From Candidatus Dojkabacteria bacterium CG_4_10_14_0_2_um_filter_Dojkabacteria_WS6_41_15 (GTDB taxonomy: Bacteria; Patescibacteriota; Dojkabacteria; GCA-002793355), in NCBI GenBank assembly GCA_002793355.1, contig PFQB01000021.1:1-16409 (forward strand): a stretch of DNA of 16,409 nucleotides, in the 5' to 3' direction. Both the position numbers and the translations under genes were made by a program. The stretch's first letter is position 1. The number at the start of each line of letters is the position of its first letter. The notes under the pieces are model-generated. The model worked only from the letters and a program-made list of their open reading frames with translations. It searched no databases and had not been told where the DNA came from. Below are positions 6,794-13,974 of this stretch, piece by piece.

Positions 6794-8161
6794 CTATTTC
6801 TCGAAAATTAATTGCAGATTCTTTGGCGTTGGAATAATACTTCTTAGCTCAAGCCAGAAAACTGCCCTCGTTCTTTTGTCTAGCAGATTGGCGAAGAATC
6901 CCGGGTACGTATATGCTATAAGCGTCGCCCAAGCAGCGCCAACTGCTCCGTATTTTGGGACTAAAAGTATATTCAATACTATATTGACAGCTGCAGTAGT
7001 AAAGGTTCTTGCGACCTGAAGACGTTGCAGGTGCTCGTTGAGTAGCCAGATATCAACAACCAATCCAATAGAAATGAAGGGTAATGACCAAATGTGTACC
7101 TGCAATGCGGGAAGCGCAGAAACATATTTGCTCCCCGCATACAAATTTATTGCGAACGGACCGATCAGTAATGTAAACAAAGCAAGGGACATTGTTACAA
7201 GATTTACCACAATGAGGGCTTTGCGCATCCTTTTTTCGTAGATTTCTGGACTTTTACTCTTAGCTGCAGCGATAAGAGGTGCAAAAGCGGTACAGAGAGA
7301 AAATGGTATGAAATACCATAATTCAGACAATCGTGTAGCTGCCGAATAGATGCCTAAGACGTATGCCGTGGTTAACCACGGCATAACAACTTTATCTATT
7401 TTCATAAAAATAATCGTTCCCATGCTCGCAAACATAAGGGGCAACGACTCTTTTAATAATCGCAACACATTTTCTTTGTGGTACTGAACCGAAAGTATAC
7501 GGAACGAAAGGTGTTTTCGCGCGTTAAAATAGACCAGTACACCACCCAGCACAGAGTCTAGAGAATAGGTCAATAGAATGGCAGGAAGGCCAAGATTTAG
7601 AATAATACATGCCACTCGTAGTGCGGAAGTAAACATAAAACTTATCTGTCCAGCGATAACGGGCTTGCGTTGCTCGTTTCTTGCATAAAACCATGACTCA
7701 AAATTGTCCAGAAAATAAAACAGGAAGTTGAATGTTGCAAAAACAACGAGCAGCGGCTGATACTGAGGTTGTTTGGCGAACAATGCAATCGCAATCGCAA
7801 GGAGTACGGAGGTAACCCCACCAACCATTTTCAGAATTATAGAAGCATCGATGATACTCTTTTCTTTTTCTGGATGTGCGCCGATGTCTCGCAGAATGAT
7901 CGAATTGACCCCCATATTGGCGATAGGACCAAATAGTGCAGCGAAGGCAGTAAGAGCACTTAAGGTCCCGTATCGTTCAGGACCAAGGTAACGAGTAACC
8001 AATGCCCCAGTAAAAACGCTTATTGCAAGGCGAACAATTTTATCCCCAGCCAACCAAGACACGCCTTTGAGTACTTGTTTTTTAGTTTTAGATTGTGGCA
8101 GTAACTTGCCCGCCATATTTTTGATGGAATTAATAATGTTCACCGTATAATTATACGACAT
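6794..8161 (-). CDS. Wzx-type polysaccharide flippase (MOP superfamily)
   Basis: MOP-family flippases move undecaprenyl-pyrophosphate-linked oligosaccharides across the cytoplasmic membrane. The 455-residue protein has about 12-14 hydrophobic helices and a typical start after a basic leader: SWLAGDKIVRLAISVFTGAL, then TRYLGPERYGTLSALTAF, which is the R-x-LGP-x-x-YG signature of Wzx proteins. Later it has GNEQRKP-like loops (ARNEQRKPV) and a C-terminal KYGAVGAAWATLIAY. It is the first gene of the six-gene minus-strand unit. The ATG at 8161 gives the full frame. A GTG at 8143 is an alternative because TATAAT (8155-8150) lies six bases before it. I keep the ATG with moderate certainty about the exact start. 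Confidence 0.92.
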   Translation of the reverse strand: MSYNYTVNIINSIKNMAGKLLPQSKTKKQVLKGVSWLAGDKIVRLAISVFTGALVTRYLGPERYGTLSALTAFAALFGPIANMGVNSIILRDIGAHPEKEKSIIDASIILKMVGGVTSVLLAIAIALFAKQPQYQPLLVVFATFNFLFYFLDNFESWFYARNEQRKPVIAGQISFMFTSALRVACIILNLGLPAILLTYSLDSVLGGVLVYFNARKHLSFRILSVQYHKENVLRLLKESLPLMFASMGTIIFMKIDKVVMPWLTTAYVLGIYSAATRLSELWYFIPFSLCTAFAPLIAAAKSKSPEIYEKRMRKALIVVNLVTMSLALFTLLIGPFAINLYAGSKYVSALPALQVHIWSLPFISIGLVVDIWLLNEHLQRLQVARTFTTAAVNIVLNILLVPKYGAVGAAWATLIAYTYPGFFANLLDKRTRAVFWLELRSIIPTPKNLQLIFEK

Positions 8162-8173
8162 ATTACAAATTTA
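8144..8173 (-). promoter_or_regulatory. candidate promoters for the minus-strand glycan operon
   Basis: Two alternative -10 boxes fit a leaderless start. TAAATT (8173-8168) lies six bases before the ATG at 8161, and TATAAT (8155-8150) lies six bases before the in-frame GTG at 8143. Neither has a recognisable -35 or TG extension. One of them, or a promoter farther upstream in the divergent region 8162-8294, should drive the operon. Confidence 0.4.
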
Positions 8174-8238
8174 GTGTTCTTTCAGCCGAAGATTGTTATA
8201 ACAGTGAAAAGGCCGTACAGGAACTCTCCGGATACTTA

Positions 8239-8267
8239 TTGACAGTGTACAATATTATAGCTATGCT
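8239..8267 (+). promoter_or_regulatory. sigma70-type promoter of the DUF268 methyltransferase gene
   Basis: A perfect -35 TTGACA (8239-8244), a 17-base spacer and TATGCT (8262-8267) make the best canonical promoter in the window. Transcription would start near 8274. Downstream lies a strong Shine-Dalgarno GGAGG (8283-8287) seven bases before a TTG at 8295. This gene therefore has a normal leader, unlike its leaderless neighbours. A second possible site is GGAG (8321-8324), four bases before a GTG at 8329. Confidence 0.7.
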
Positions 8268-8328
8268 CGAAAGTTGTTATCTGGAGGTACCAAATTGAAG
8301 CGGTCCGTTAAATTAATTTCGGAGTTCT

Positions 8329-9117
8329 GTGGGAAGGAGGCAGGAAAAAAAGATCTCTATTGCAACATTGTCGGGAATAAATCTGAGAAAATTATATGCC
8401 TTTATTGCACGATTCCCCGCGTATCTAGTGGATTACAGATTGATGCGGAGATTACGAGGTACTGATCTATCTTTTCCTCTTTACGCGTCTATGCCAATAC
8501 TTCATGAAAAGAATAGTGATGCAGGTGTTATGTCTGGGGCGTACTTTCATCAGGATCTACTTGTGGCAAGAAGAATCTTTGAGAATAAACCATTGAAACA
8601 TGTGGATATTGGATCGAGAATTGATGGCTTTGTTGCCCATGTGGCAGTTTTTCGTAGTATAGAGGTTTTAGATATCAGGAATCAGACCGATACCGTGAAA
8701 AATATTAAATTTAGACAAGCGGACTTGCTGAATCTTCCCTCGGATAAGATTAATTATACTGATTCAATATCTTCCCTTCATGCAATAGAACACTTTGGAT
8801 TAGGTAGATATGGCGATTCTCTTTCTTATGATGGGCATATTAAAGGGATTAACAACATTACACAGATTTTAAAGCGCGGGGGAAAATTTTATTTTTCAAC
8901 GCCTATCGGTAGGCAGCGCATAGAATTTAACGCGCATAGGGTATTCTCTGTGAGGCATCTCCTTGATCTTCTTACCTCTCAATATACAATCGACCATTTT
9001 AGTTATGTTTCTGATGCGGGGGAATTGTTTGAAAATGTTGCGTTAGACGAACAGGGCATCGTTTCCAATTTTGGCTGCAGTTATGGGTGTGGAATATGGG
9101 AGCTGACAAAGAAATAA
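8329..9117 (+). CDS. DUF268-type SAM-dependent methyltransferase; start region possibly frameshifted
   Basis: Numbered from the GTG at 8329 (262 codons), the protein shows HVDIGSRIDGFVAHV (91-105), a methyltransferase motif I, an acidic end of strand beta-2 in VLDIR (113-117), and ISSLHAIEHFGLGRYGD (147-163), which I recognise as the DUF268 signature. Such proteins are found in polysaccharide clusters and probably methylate sugars. The start is uncertain. An in-frame stop at 8314-8316 blocks any longer frame, yet the promoter and the strong GGAGG/TTG pair at 8283-8297 point to a start in another frame. That frame would join this one if the A7 run at 8345-8351 were one base shorter. The gene stands alone, divergent from the flippase operon and convergent with the gene ending at 9138, with only 20 bases between the stops. 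Confidence 0.82.
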   Translation: MGRRQEKKISIATLSGINLRKLYAFIARFPAYLVDYRLMRRLRGTDLSFPLYASMPILHEKNSDAGVMSGAYFHQDLLVARRIFENKPLKHVDIGSRIDGFVAHVAVFRSIEVLDIRNQTDTVKNIKFRQADLLNLPSDKINYTDSISSLHAIEHFGLGRYGDSLSYDGHIKGINNITQILKRGGKFYFSTPIGRQRIEFNAHRVFSVRHLLDLLTSQYTIDHFSYVSDAGELFENVALDEQGIVSNFGCSYGCGIWELTKK

Positions 9118-9137
9118 TGTAGCCACTTACTGGCCTA

Positions 9138-10202
9138 TTATCTTGCTTGCGTTTCAAAAGGAATTTCTTCATGAACACTGGTGTTGTGTACTCCATACAG
9201 GTTACGATAGGCCATTTGTTGTTTTTGTTGCCACAGTTTTAGCAGGGTATCTTGATGAATGTTCCCGAACCGATTGTGAAAAGATGAATCTTGCAGCTGA
9301 TTTACATTGTTAATTGGAATGTTTACCAACTTCGATTTATCGTAGCAGATTCCCAATTTATGCTTGTAAAACTCATCGAACGCTGTCGCGACGGCATCTT
9401 CTAGTGTATTCGGGCTGGTAAAATCAACCTGTTGCATCAAAAAGAGATATTCTCTTCGATCAAAAATGTTTCCATCGACGGAAAGCATGCGTCGCCAGTG
9501 GCGTTCGCCGGTAGACCATTTCCAGACATTCGTTTGGTGAGGTATTAGTTTTGCCTCGGAAAATATGGTAGGTGCGATAAACTGTGGGATTTCTATGTTT
9601 TTGCTTGCTGCATACGAATAGGTAATATTCTTACCTAGGCGCAAACTCGGTATGTAAAACTCGTTTGGAAGAGATGCAAACTCCTTCAGATCGACATCTT
9701 CGGTGAAAAGAATATCATCCACGAGGAACATGAGTTTTTTGCTGGTGAAACCCTCAATAATCTTAATCGTTTGTACCTTGAAAGAGGTACCAGTGTCTTG
9801 ATGGATGGGGATGATATTTAGATCTTGGTGTAGGGCGAATACTTCATCATATGCCTGCTGGTGCTCTGGTGTAGAAAAGCGATAGATTATTGCCAGTTTA
9901 TATTTTTTAGCATCCACTACTTTATCGGAGAAGCTGCCGAGCAACGCATCAAGCTGGAAGGCCCGATCATACGAAAATACAAGAATTGAAAGTAGATCCG
10001 TATCTTGTACTGGCTGTTCCCACGAATTAATGTACCGTGCGATATAGTAAGAATTCACCAAATCTGCAAAATATAAACGTTTAGTGAGTTTTTCCGAAAG
10101 TTGGATACTTCGCCACAGGCGCCCTAACTTGCTCTCACTAGTTATCCCAAGTTTGTTAAGTATCTTTTTGAGGGTGGTATTAAGCATGGTTAATTTTAGC
10201 AT
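9138..10202 (-). CDS. putative GT-A-fold glycosyltransferase of unknown family
   Basis: I do not recognise a named family. From the ATG at 10202 the protein has 354 residues. LSILVFSYDRAFQLDALLGS (71-90) resembles the first strand and helix of GT-A enzymes, and LMFLVDDILF (157-166) supplies a DD pair where GT-A enzymes carry the metal-binding DXD. KWSTGERHWRRM lies further on. There is no membrane segment. The frame extends to a TTG at 10208, and an ATG at 10187 is an alternative start. All overlap the end of the GT-C-like gene (stop at 10180), so coupling by re-initiation is likely. It is the last gene of the minus-strand unit that begins at 12029. A role in adding sugars to the same glycan is inferred from context. 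Confidence 0.65.
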   Translation of the reverse strand: MLKLTMLNTTLKKILNKLGITSESKLGRLWRSIQLSEKLTKRLYFADLVNSYYIARYINSWEQPVQDTDLLSILVFSYDRAFQLDALLGSFSDKVVDAKKYKLAIIYRFSTPEHQQAYDEVFALHQDLNIIPIHQDTGTSFKVQTIKIIEGFTSKKLMFLVDDILFTEDVDLKEFASLPNEFYIPSLRLGKNITYSYAASKNIEIPQFIAPTIFSEAKLIPHQTNVWKWSTGERHWRRMLSVDGNIFDRREYLFLMQQVDFTSPNTLEDAVATAFDEFYKHKLGICYDKSKLVNIPINNVNQLQDSSFHNRFGNIHQDTLLKLWQQKQQMAYRNLYGVHNTSVHEEIPFETQAR

Positions 10203-11568
10203 GTCCAATCAGGCAATTAGAAGATTCTTGGTTGGAAAACCTCACAAGAGTAAGTAAAAACAATACCGGCAATAGATGCAACACGAGTCGACTGAACGAA
10301 GTCGAAATGTGCCAAGCAAGATCGTATGGGGTAAACAGGTACACCGCAAGGTAGGTCAGTGCCTGGGTGAGTACGAGTACTGTTCCTAGAGGGTACACTT
10401 GCTGGTTTCGCGGTAGCGAGAGAAGTAGCATAGCGGGAACCAAAAGTATGCCAAACCTATAACCATCGAAGACACGGGGAAGAATTTCGCTGAACAGAAC
10501 GGGAATCCGAGAAACAACTAGGTGAAAATTGAGGGCACTGGTAACATCATTAGCGATAGCATATTGCCAGGTTATGATTTTCCAGATAGCTAGAGGTAAC
10601 AAAGTGACTAACATTAGCGTGCCAACACTGAGTATTTGTTTTACTATATCTGTGCGAGCAATCGTCTTTGCTTTGATTATCGTTGTTGAATAAAGCCAAG
10701 CGCATAACAGTATTGTAAATAGCAAAAACGATTGGCCCTCGTTTTTGACTGTTGCGCCTAAAATTGCCGTTGATATCGGTATGATATATTCCTGAATACA
10801 CGACCGATCAGAAATAAATTGCAGTCCTAGCACTGATCCAAAGAAAAACAACGAAAGAGGCACATCCGCAAGCCCCGCCCAGCCTTGTCGCATATATTCA
10901 GGTGTGAAAAAGATTGCGCAGGTAAGTAGTAGTGCCAAGGTTTTGTTTAATCGGGTAAATTGCCGTATTGCGCCATATAAGCCAATGATTAGAACTGCAA
11001 AAAATGTCCACGAAAGAATTCCGCTGGCTGGTTCCCAAAAATGACCCATCGGTCGAATAATATCAGCGTATAGGAGTGGAATAGTAATTGGGTAATCTTG
11101 ATGGCTGTAGGCGAAAGTTTTGTTTTGTAAATAGGTAAAAAAAGGAATTGTTCCCGAAAACAGGGCTTTCGCCTTTAGCAACCATATAGCGCGAGCATCA
11201 TTAGCCATAACGGGTTGAAACGTCAAAAGAATTACTTGCCACGTATACCCTAAAATAAAAGCGCTGCGGGCTCGCCAGTCTCCTTGCAGTAGCAGGTGTG
11301 TTGAGTTGCGATACTTGGTCGCTAATTGGATTAAGCCTACAAGTGCAAGTGCCCAAGTCAACACATGCATAAGCGGCAACAAATTTGTGGCCAATCCGAT
11401 GTGGAGTAAAATGCTTGTGGCAATGATTCCATAAAGGAAAGCGAAGAAGACAACAAACGCAGCCGATATTTTCGACGGAAGCATATGATTTTGTTCAAGA
11501 AGCATCAGTATCGAAGCGCCAATAACGAAATATTTTGCCAGTCCCAACATAGTAAGTAGTAGTTCCAT
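10180..11568 (-). CDS. multi-spanning membrane protein, probable GT-C glycosyltransferase
   Basis: From the ATG at 11568 the protein has 462 residues and about ten to twelve hydrophobic helices. GT-C enzymes (ArnT, PMT and relatives) transfer sugars from polyprenyl-phosphate donors on the outer membrane face and carry a catalytic Asp in the first large outer loop. Here the loop reads PVMANDARAIWLLKAKALFS, with D124 as the candidate, followed by SHQDYP, a pattern common in GT-C proteins. A further AGLADVPLS segment follows at about residue 233. Unlike ArnT there is no sizeable soluble C-terminal domain; the protein ends soon after the last helix. The ATG lies two bases after the TGA of the preceding gene. 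The natural donor could be the lipid-linked sugar made by the DPM-like enzyme at 13975-14694. Confidence 0.7.
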   Translation of the reverse strand: MELLLTMLGLAKYFVIGASILMLLEQNHMLPSKISAAFVVFFAFLYGIIATSILLHIGLATNLLPLMHVLTWALALVGLIQLATKYRNSTHLLLQGDWRARSAFILGYTWQVILLTFQPVMANDARAIWLLKAKALFSGTIPFFTYLQNKTFAYSHQDYPITIPLLYADIIRPMGHFWEPASGILSWTFFAVLIIGLYGAIRQFTRLNKTLALLLTCAIFFTPEYMRQGWAGLADVPLSLFFFGSVLGLQFISDRSCIQEYIIPISTAILGATVKNEGQSFLLFTILLCAWLYSTTIIKAKTIARTDIVKQILSVGTLMLVTLLPLAIWKIITWQYAIANDVTSALNFHLVVSRIPVLFSEILPRVFDGYRFGILLVPAMLLLSLPRNQQVYPLGTVLVLTQALTYLAVYLFTPYDLAWHISTSFSRLVLHLLPVLFLLTLVRFSNQESSNCLIGHAKINHA

Positions 11569-11570
11569 TG

Positions 11571-12029
11571 TCAATTCGTCGATAAAATATAGATATAATA
11601 TTCCGAACTTGGGTGTAGCTCCTGCCCAACGTGTGCAAATTCTTCTTGTTTGAATAGGGACACAATGATAGATGGCGCCTTATTTGTAGCAAGGTTAGTG
11701 ATCAATGTTTCATCCTTGCGGTGACTGATGTTGAGTGGAGTACGAGGGTAGGTCACATAATTCGTCTGAATCATTTGCCAAGAACTGCCTGTTACATCTG
11801 GCTGTCTCGAGTCGGAGATAAAATAAATAGGATAATTCGGGTGCTGCGCAACCACTATGTTAATAGTTTCGAATGAATCATGTAGTGTGTATCCTGTGTT
11901 TAGCTGGGTGGGAGTTTGTAGCTGGCGGACCGTGAGTATGCTTGCCTGCGCCCTGTTATATAAAAATGTTAGCGAGGACAGAAAGAGCAGAATGCCAAAT
12001 CCAAGACACGAGATGTACCTTTTGACCAT
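11571..12029 (-). CDS. anchored small protein of unknown function, upstream partner of the GT-C-like gene
   Basis: From the ATG at 12029 (MVKRYISC) the product has 152 residues: a short basic start, one hydrophobic helix (about residues 5-25) and then a soluble part that should lie outside the cytoplasm. The soluble part contains NYPIYFISDSRQPDV, QTNYVTYPRTPLN and APSIIVSLFKQEEF. I recognise no named family. The YFISDS and YVTYPRTP segments resemble soluble domains attached to GT-C proteins, and the next gene is a GT-C-like protein lacking such a domain, two bases downstream. A longer frame to a TTG at 12062 is possible, but a TATCAT box six bases before 12029 favours the shorter start. Confidence 0.65.
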   Translation of the reverse strand: MVKRYISCLGFGILLFLSSLTFLYNRAQASILTVRQLQTPTQLNTGYTLHDSFETINIVVAQHPNYPIYFISDSRQPDVTGSSWQMIQTNYVTYPRTPLNISHRKDETLITNLATNKAPSIIVSLFKQEEFAHVGQELHPSSEYYIYILSTN

Positions 12030-12041
12030 ACCGTAATGATA
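12030..12041 (-). promoter_or_regulatory. leaderless promoter of the 12029-to-9138 unit
   Basis: On the minus strand TATCAT (12041-12036) is followed by six bases (TACGGT) and the ATG at 12029. A TGG precedes an overlapping TATATC. No strong -35 is seen. It lies back to back with the plus-strand promoter at 12071-12099 in a 76-base divergent intergenic region, so the two units could be co-regulated. Confidence 0.55.
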
Positions 12042-12070
12042 TACCAAAAGTACGCAGAGCAAAAACTTAG

Positions 12071-12099
12071 TTTACGTACTGGTTATTCAGTGTTATCCT
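12071..12099 (+). promoter_or_regulatory. leaderless promoter of the GT2 gene at 12106
   Basis: TTTACG (12071-12076), a 17-base spacer and an extended -10 TG-T-TATCCT (12091-12099) are followed by six bases and the ATG at 12106. There is no Shine-Dalgarno sequence. The TGTTAT core is shared with the ychF, rpsF and 13975 promoters. Confidence 0.65.
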
Positions 12100-12105
12100 T
12101 CGTTT

Positions 12106-13071
12106 ATGGCTAAAAAGAGTACACCTATGGTTTCGGTGATTATGTCAACGTACAATAAAGCGACGACTATAGAAGAATCGGTGGATTCGATATTGGCTCA
12201 AACATTCACTGATTGGGAACTGATTATTATCTCAATGCCATCCCCAGATAATACTATAGCAGTAGCCCGCGAACTTGCGAAGAAAAGCAAAAAAATCATT
12301 CTGCTAGAACAAAAGGTTCGCCTTTTTCCTCCGGCTGCCAGAAATTGTGGCTTGAATATAGCACGGGGGAAATATATTGCTATACTCGATGATGATGATG
12401 TAGCATTGCCTGAACGCTTAGAAAAAGAAGTGACATTTCTCAATGAACACCACGATATTTTTCTGGTTGGTTCGGGCAGAATTACGATTGACAATCTTGG
12501 TGTTGTGCAATCAGTCTATCGATGTCCCTATCAAGATCCGCAGTCCATTAAGGCAAAGCTTCCTACAGAGAATATGTTTACTCACTCCTCAGTCATGTAT
12601 AGGAATGAGGGTTACCGCTACCGTGAAAAAATCACTCGTTCACAAGATTATGATCTCTACCTTCGGCTTCTCACTGATGGGAAGAGACTGGCTAATATTG
12701 AAGAGCCCCTGGTAAAGTATCGGCTTTCTAACTCGTCGACGTCTGTGGCTGACAATGCAGATGCTCTTCAACCGCTTATGAATAAAAAAATTCTTGCAAT
12801 GTACGAACAACGGGTTAAATATGGCCACGACACCTATGACACGGACACGTTCGAAGACATTCGCAGGGTGAATGAAAATGAACCGCCTATAAAAAAAGAT
12901 TGGCGTCAGATTCGGATCTATCTGCGCTCTGGGGATCAAGCAAAAGTGCGAACTCTAAGTTGGGATTATGTCAAAAAGTATAAGACTATTAAAGGGATGT
13001 TGGCATATGTTTACTCGTTTCTGCCCAAACCTTTGGCACAATTTATTATCAATCACAGGCGAAAGGTATAA
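12106..13071 (+). CDS. GT2 family glycosyltransferase
   Basis: The 321-residue protein is a standard GT-A, GT2-family enzyme. It opens MVSVIMSTYNKATTIEESVD (8-27), has AARNCGLNIARGKYIAILDD (77-96) running into a DDDD metal-binding site (95-98), then THSSVMYR and SQDYDLYLRLL (about 184-194), which holds the acceptor-side acidic pair, and PLVKYRLSNSS. A C-terminal segment from about residue 240 is mixed and basic at its end (NHRRKV), with no clear membrane helix. It is the first gene of the plus-strand decoration block and starts six bases after a -10 box. Its sugar specificity is unknown. Confidence 0.9.
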   Translation: MAKKSTPMVSVIMSTYNKATTIEESVDSILAQTFTDWELIIISMPSPDNTIAVARELAKKSKKIILLEQKVRLFPPAARNCGLNIARGKYIAILDDDDVALPERLEKEVTFLNEHHDIFLVGSGRITIDNLGVVQSVYRCPYQDPQSIKAKLPTENMFTHSSVMYRNEGYRYREKITRSQDYDLYLRLLTDGKRLANIEEPLVKYRLSNSSTSVADNADALQPLMNKKILAMYEQRVKYGHDTYDTDTFEDIRRVNENEPPIKKDWRQIRIYLRSGDQAKVRTLSWDYVKKYKTIKGMLAYVYSFLPKPLAQFIINHRRKV

Positions 13072-13136
13072 GGGTGATAGAATGTATTGGGATAAAGCAA
13101 TCCGCATTGAGTAATAATTAATATGATTATATTGGT

Positions 13137-13940
13137 ATGTCACTTTTTAAACAAATAAAGAATAAAGTTGCTTCGGCTATTGTTGGCAAGACGAAATGCC
13201 AAAAGTTTTTCGAAACCCTCGACCTGTTCGCTCTTCGTGGTATGAATATTGGCGGAGGAAAAAACCCACAGATAAGCGGAGAAAAAGTTGCAATGGTGTA
13301 TATTAAGGATAAACTTCACTCGTTACCGGAGGTCATCATTTTCGATGTCGGCGCCAATATTGGTCAGTCGTGTATTGCCGAAAAAGAAGTGTTTGGCGAC
13401 AAAGCAAAGGTATATTCGTTTGAACCCTCTCGCAAAACTTTTCAGGCGCTACAGCGCAACGTGAAGGGATTAATCGGAGTACAGTCGTTTAACTTTGGTT
13501 TTGGCGAAGCTAACACAAAACTTGTATTGTTTAGCAACGCGGATGAATCAGGTCTCGCGAGTGTGTATCAGCGAAAATTAGACCACTTCAATATTCAGAT
13601 GAGCAAAAAAGAAGAAGTCGAGATTCGAACGCTAGATACTTTTTGCCAGAAAAACAGTATTGATCGTATTCACTTTCTTAAATTGGATGTAGAGGGAAAC
13701 GAAATGAAAGTGCTCGAAGGTGCGAAAAAGATGTTAAGTAACGGCGCAATTGATTATATCCAATTCGAATTCGGTGGATGCAATATTGATTCGCGTACCT
13801 ATTTCCAAGATTACTATTATTTCTTGAAAGGCAACTATACGATTTATCGAATTGTCCGAGATGGATTATTCGAGATAAAACAATACAAAGAGATGTACGA
13901 AGCGTTCATGACGACTAATTATCTTGCCGAGAAGAAGTAG
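13137..13940 (+). CDS. FkbM-family methyltransferase
   Basis: FkbM-type enzymes transfer a methyl group from SAM to hydroxyls of sugars or other small groups and are frequent in surface-polysaccharide loci. The 267-residue protein shows motif I FDVGANIGQ (69-77), SFEPS (94-98) with the acidic residue that binds the SAM ribose, IRTLDTF (163-169) and LKLDVEGNEMKVLEGA (181-196), the last being the FkbM hallmark. The ATG at 13137 follows AT-rich DNA with TATGAT (13122-13127) and TATATT (13128-13133) and has no Shine-Dalgarno sequence, so it may also be leaderless. It lies 65 bases after the GT2 gene, and 34 bases before the DPM-like gene's ATG. Confidence 0.9.
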   Translation: MSLFKQIKNKVASAIVGKTKCQKFFETLDLFALRGMNIGGGKNPQISGEKVAMVYIKDKLHSLPEVIIFDVGANIGQSCIAEKEVFGDKAKVYSFEPSRKTFQALQRNVKGLIGVQSFNFGFGEANTKLVLFSNADESGLASVYQRKLDHFNIQMSKKEEVEIRTLDTFCQKNSIDRIHFLKLDVEGNEMKVLEGAKKMLSNGAIDYIQFEFGGCNIDSRTYFQDYYYFLKGNYTIYRIVRDGLFEIKQYKEMYEAFMTTNYLAEKK

Positions 13941-13966
13941 ACACCAAGAGAATTCATTGTTATCAT
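13938..13966 (+). promoter_or_regulatory. promoter of the DPM-like/gtrA pair
   Basis: TAGACA (13938-13943, five of six -35 consensus bases), a 17-base spacer and an extended -10 TG-T-TATCAT (13958-13966) precede the ATG at 13975 by eight bases. The -35 overlaps the stop codon of the FkbM gene. This promoter geometry decides the start. An upstream TTG at 13924 in the same frame would overlap the FkbM gene and adds only non-family residues. Confidence 0.7.
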
Positions 13967-13974
13967 ACGGGAAT

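Noticed and set aside
8194..8203. Perfect 10-bp palindrome TGTTATAACA between the divergent flippase and methyltransferase genes
   Set aside because: It is a tempting operator, but a 10-bp palindrome is expected many times by chance in a window of this size, and there is no second copy or regulator gene nearby.
8274..8465. 63-codon plus-strand frame as a separate gene
   Set aside because: Its 3' two-thirds overlap the methyltransferase frame and look random (CNIVGNKSEK). Only its first part matters, as a possible true start of the methyltransferase.
12198..12494. 98-codon minus-strand frame opposite the GT2 gene
   Set aside because: It lies entirely within a gene with clear GT2 motifs, and its Ser/Phe-rich composition is typical of an antisense frame.
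13924..13974. Upstream TTG start giving the DPM-like protein 17 extra residues
   Set aside because: It overlaps the FkbM gene, lacks a ribosome binding site and adds non-family residues, while a promoter sits just before the ATG at 13975.
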